DNA of 7,513 nt. Origin: Lachnospiraceae bacterium UBA3802. Lineage in GTDB: Bacteria > Bacillota > Clostridia > Lachnospirales > Lachnospiraceae. The DNA lies in assembly GCA_002369155.1 (NCBI GenBank), contig DFEM01000106.1, positions 4,146 through 11,658 of the forward strand, in the 5' to 3' direction. Shown piece after piece: positions 6,891 to 7,513 of the stretch. Every line of letters begins with the position of its first letter. Positions within the stretch are counted from its first letter, which is position 1. The notes beneath the pieces are model-generated. The model had not been told where the DNA came from, searched no databases, and saw nothing but the letters and a program-made list of their open reading frames with translations. The position numbers and the translations under genes are program-made.

Positions 6891-7513
6891 ATGATTAATA
6901 TAAACGAAGTATCCGAAACAAATGAGATGATTGAAAAGGAAAACCTTGACGTAAGAACAATTACCATGGGTATTTCCCTTCTTGACTGCATTGATTCGGA
7001 TTTGGAAAAAGTTAAGAAAAAAATATATGACAAGATTTATACAAAAGCTAAAGATCTTGTCAAGACCGGTAAGGAGATTGAAAAGGAATTCGGTATTCCC
7101 ATTGTAAATAAAAGAATTTCCGTAACTCCGATTTCTCTTATCGGTGCTGCTTCATGCAAAACAACATCCGATTTTGCTTCGATAGCCACTGTTCTTGATG
7201 ATGTTGCAAAAGAGGTGGGAGTCAATTTTATCGGTGGTTATTCGGCGCTTGTTTCAAAAGGAATGACGCCTGCGGAAGAACTGCTTATCAAATCCATTCC
7301 CGAAGCTTTGTCAAAGACTGACAGAGTATGTTCTTCGATTAATCTCGGTTCCACCAAGACAGGCATTAACATGGATGCCGTTAAGCTGATGGGGGAGATT
7401 ATTAAAGAAACTGCCGAATATACAAAAGAAGCTGATTCACTGGGTTGTGCAAAACTTGTTGTTTTCTGCAATGCACCCGATGACAATCCTTTTATGGCAG
7501 GTGCTTTCCACGG
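6891..7513 (+). CDS. PFL-family protein (DUF711/UPF0210), N-terminal part, runs off the window
   Basis: The frame is open from the ATG at 6891 to the last base, covering 207 full codons and two bases of the next. Family members are about 450 residues, so a little under half is present. The segments [13 protein letters not shown] (21-33), [15 protein letters not shown] (74-88), [13 protein letters not shown] (114-126) and the start of a [10 protein letters not shown] segment at the edge mark it as DUF711/UPF0210, annotated as PFL-family because the fold resembles pyruvate formate-lyase-type barrels. No glycyl-radical site is known for this family, and its reaction is unknown. AAGGAG at 6874-6879 precedes the start by 11 nt, which is rather long. 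It is almost certainly co-transcribed with the ACT gene before it. It is cut by the window, not by a mutation. Confidence 0.88.
   Translation, partial: MININEVSETNEMIEKENLDVRTITMGISLLDCIDSDLEKVKKKIYDKIYTKAKDLVKTGKEIEKEFGIPIVNKRISVTPISLIGAASCKTTSDFASIATVLDDVAKEVGVNFIGGYSALVSKGMTPAEELLIKSIPEALSKTDRVCSSINLGSTKTGINMDAVKLMGEIIKETAEYTKEADSLGCAKLVVFCNAPDDNPFMAGAFH

Overview
The window looks like ordinary chromosomal DNA from a low-GC Clostridia-type Firmicute, most likely a member of the Lachnospiraceae. The reasons are the AT-rich sequence with AGA as the favoured arginine codon, strong AAGGAG/GGAGG ribosome sites, short gaps and overlaps between co-directional genes, the gene set polA-coaE-FtsA-like-YycJ-type hydrolase followed by an ACT/PFL pair, and a CoaE with the EAALLIE variant of its central motif. 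The genus cannot be set from the sequence alone. I see no mobile element, CRISPR array, riboswitch or sign of recent transfer.

Layout. Positions 1-24 are the 5' end of a tRNA, probably tRNA-Leu, on the minus strand, cut by the window edge, with its own well-formed sigma-A type promoter at 35-63. Everything to the right is on the plus strand. A small membrane-anchored zinc-finger (anti-sigma-like) protein (130-453) is followed after 12 bp by polA (466-3054), then coaE (3041-3697), a large FtsA-like actin-family ATPase with an unusual C-terminal half (3684-5774), and a YycJ/WalJ-type metallo-beta-lactamase-fold hydrolase (5771-6568). Overlaps of 14, 14 and 4 bp join the last four, so polA to the hydrolase almost certainly form one transcript, and the zinc-finger gene probably leads it. 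After 22 bp comes a stand-alone ACT-domain protein (6591-6863), then the first 208 codons of a PFL-family (DUF711/UPF0210) protein that runs off the right edge.

How the genes fit together. DNA polymerase I handles repair and Okazaki-fragment processing. CoaE makes coenzyme A. The FtsA-like protein suggests a link to division or cell-envelope work. YycJ relatives have been tied to division and DNA maintenance. The ACT/PFL pair is a conserved couple of unknown function. The most under-described element is the FtsA-like protein: its N-terminal ~395 residues keep the actin-fold nucleotide-binding motifs, but instead of the usual C-terminal membrane-targeting helix it carries about 300 residues that appear to be repeated beta-grasp-like modules plus an acidic/lysine-rich linker. 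The orphan zinc-finger membrane protein ahead of polA is the second point of interest. There is no gene-free stretch longer than 300 bases.
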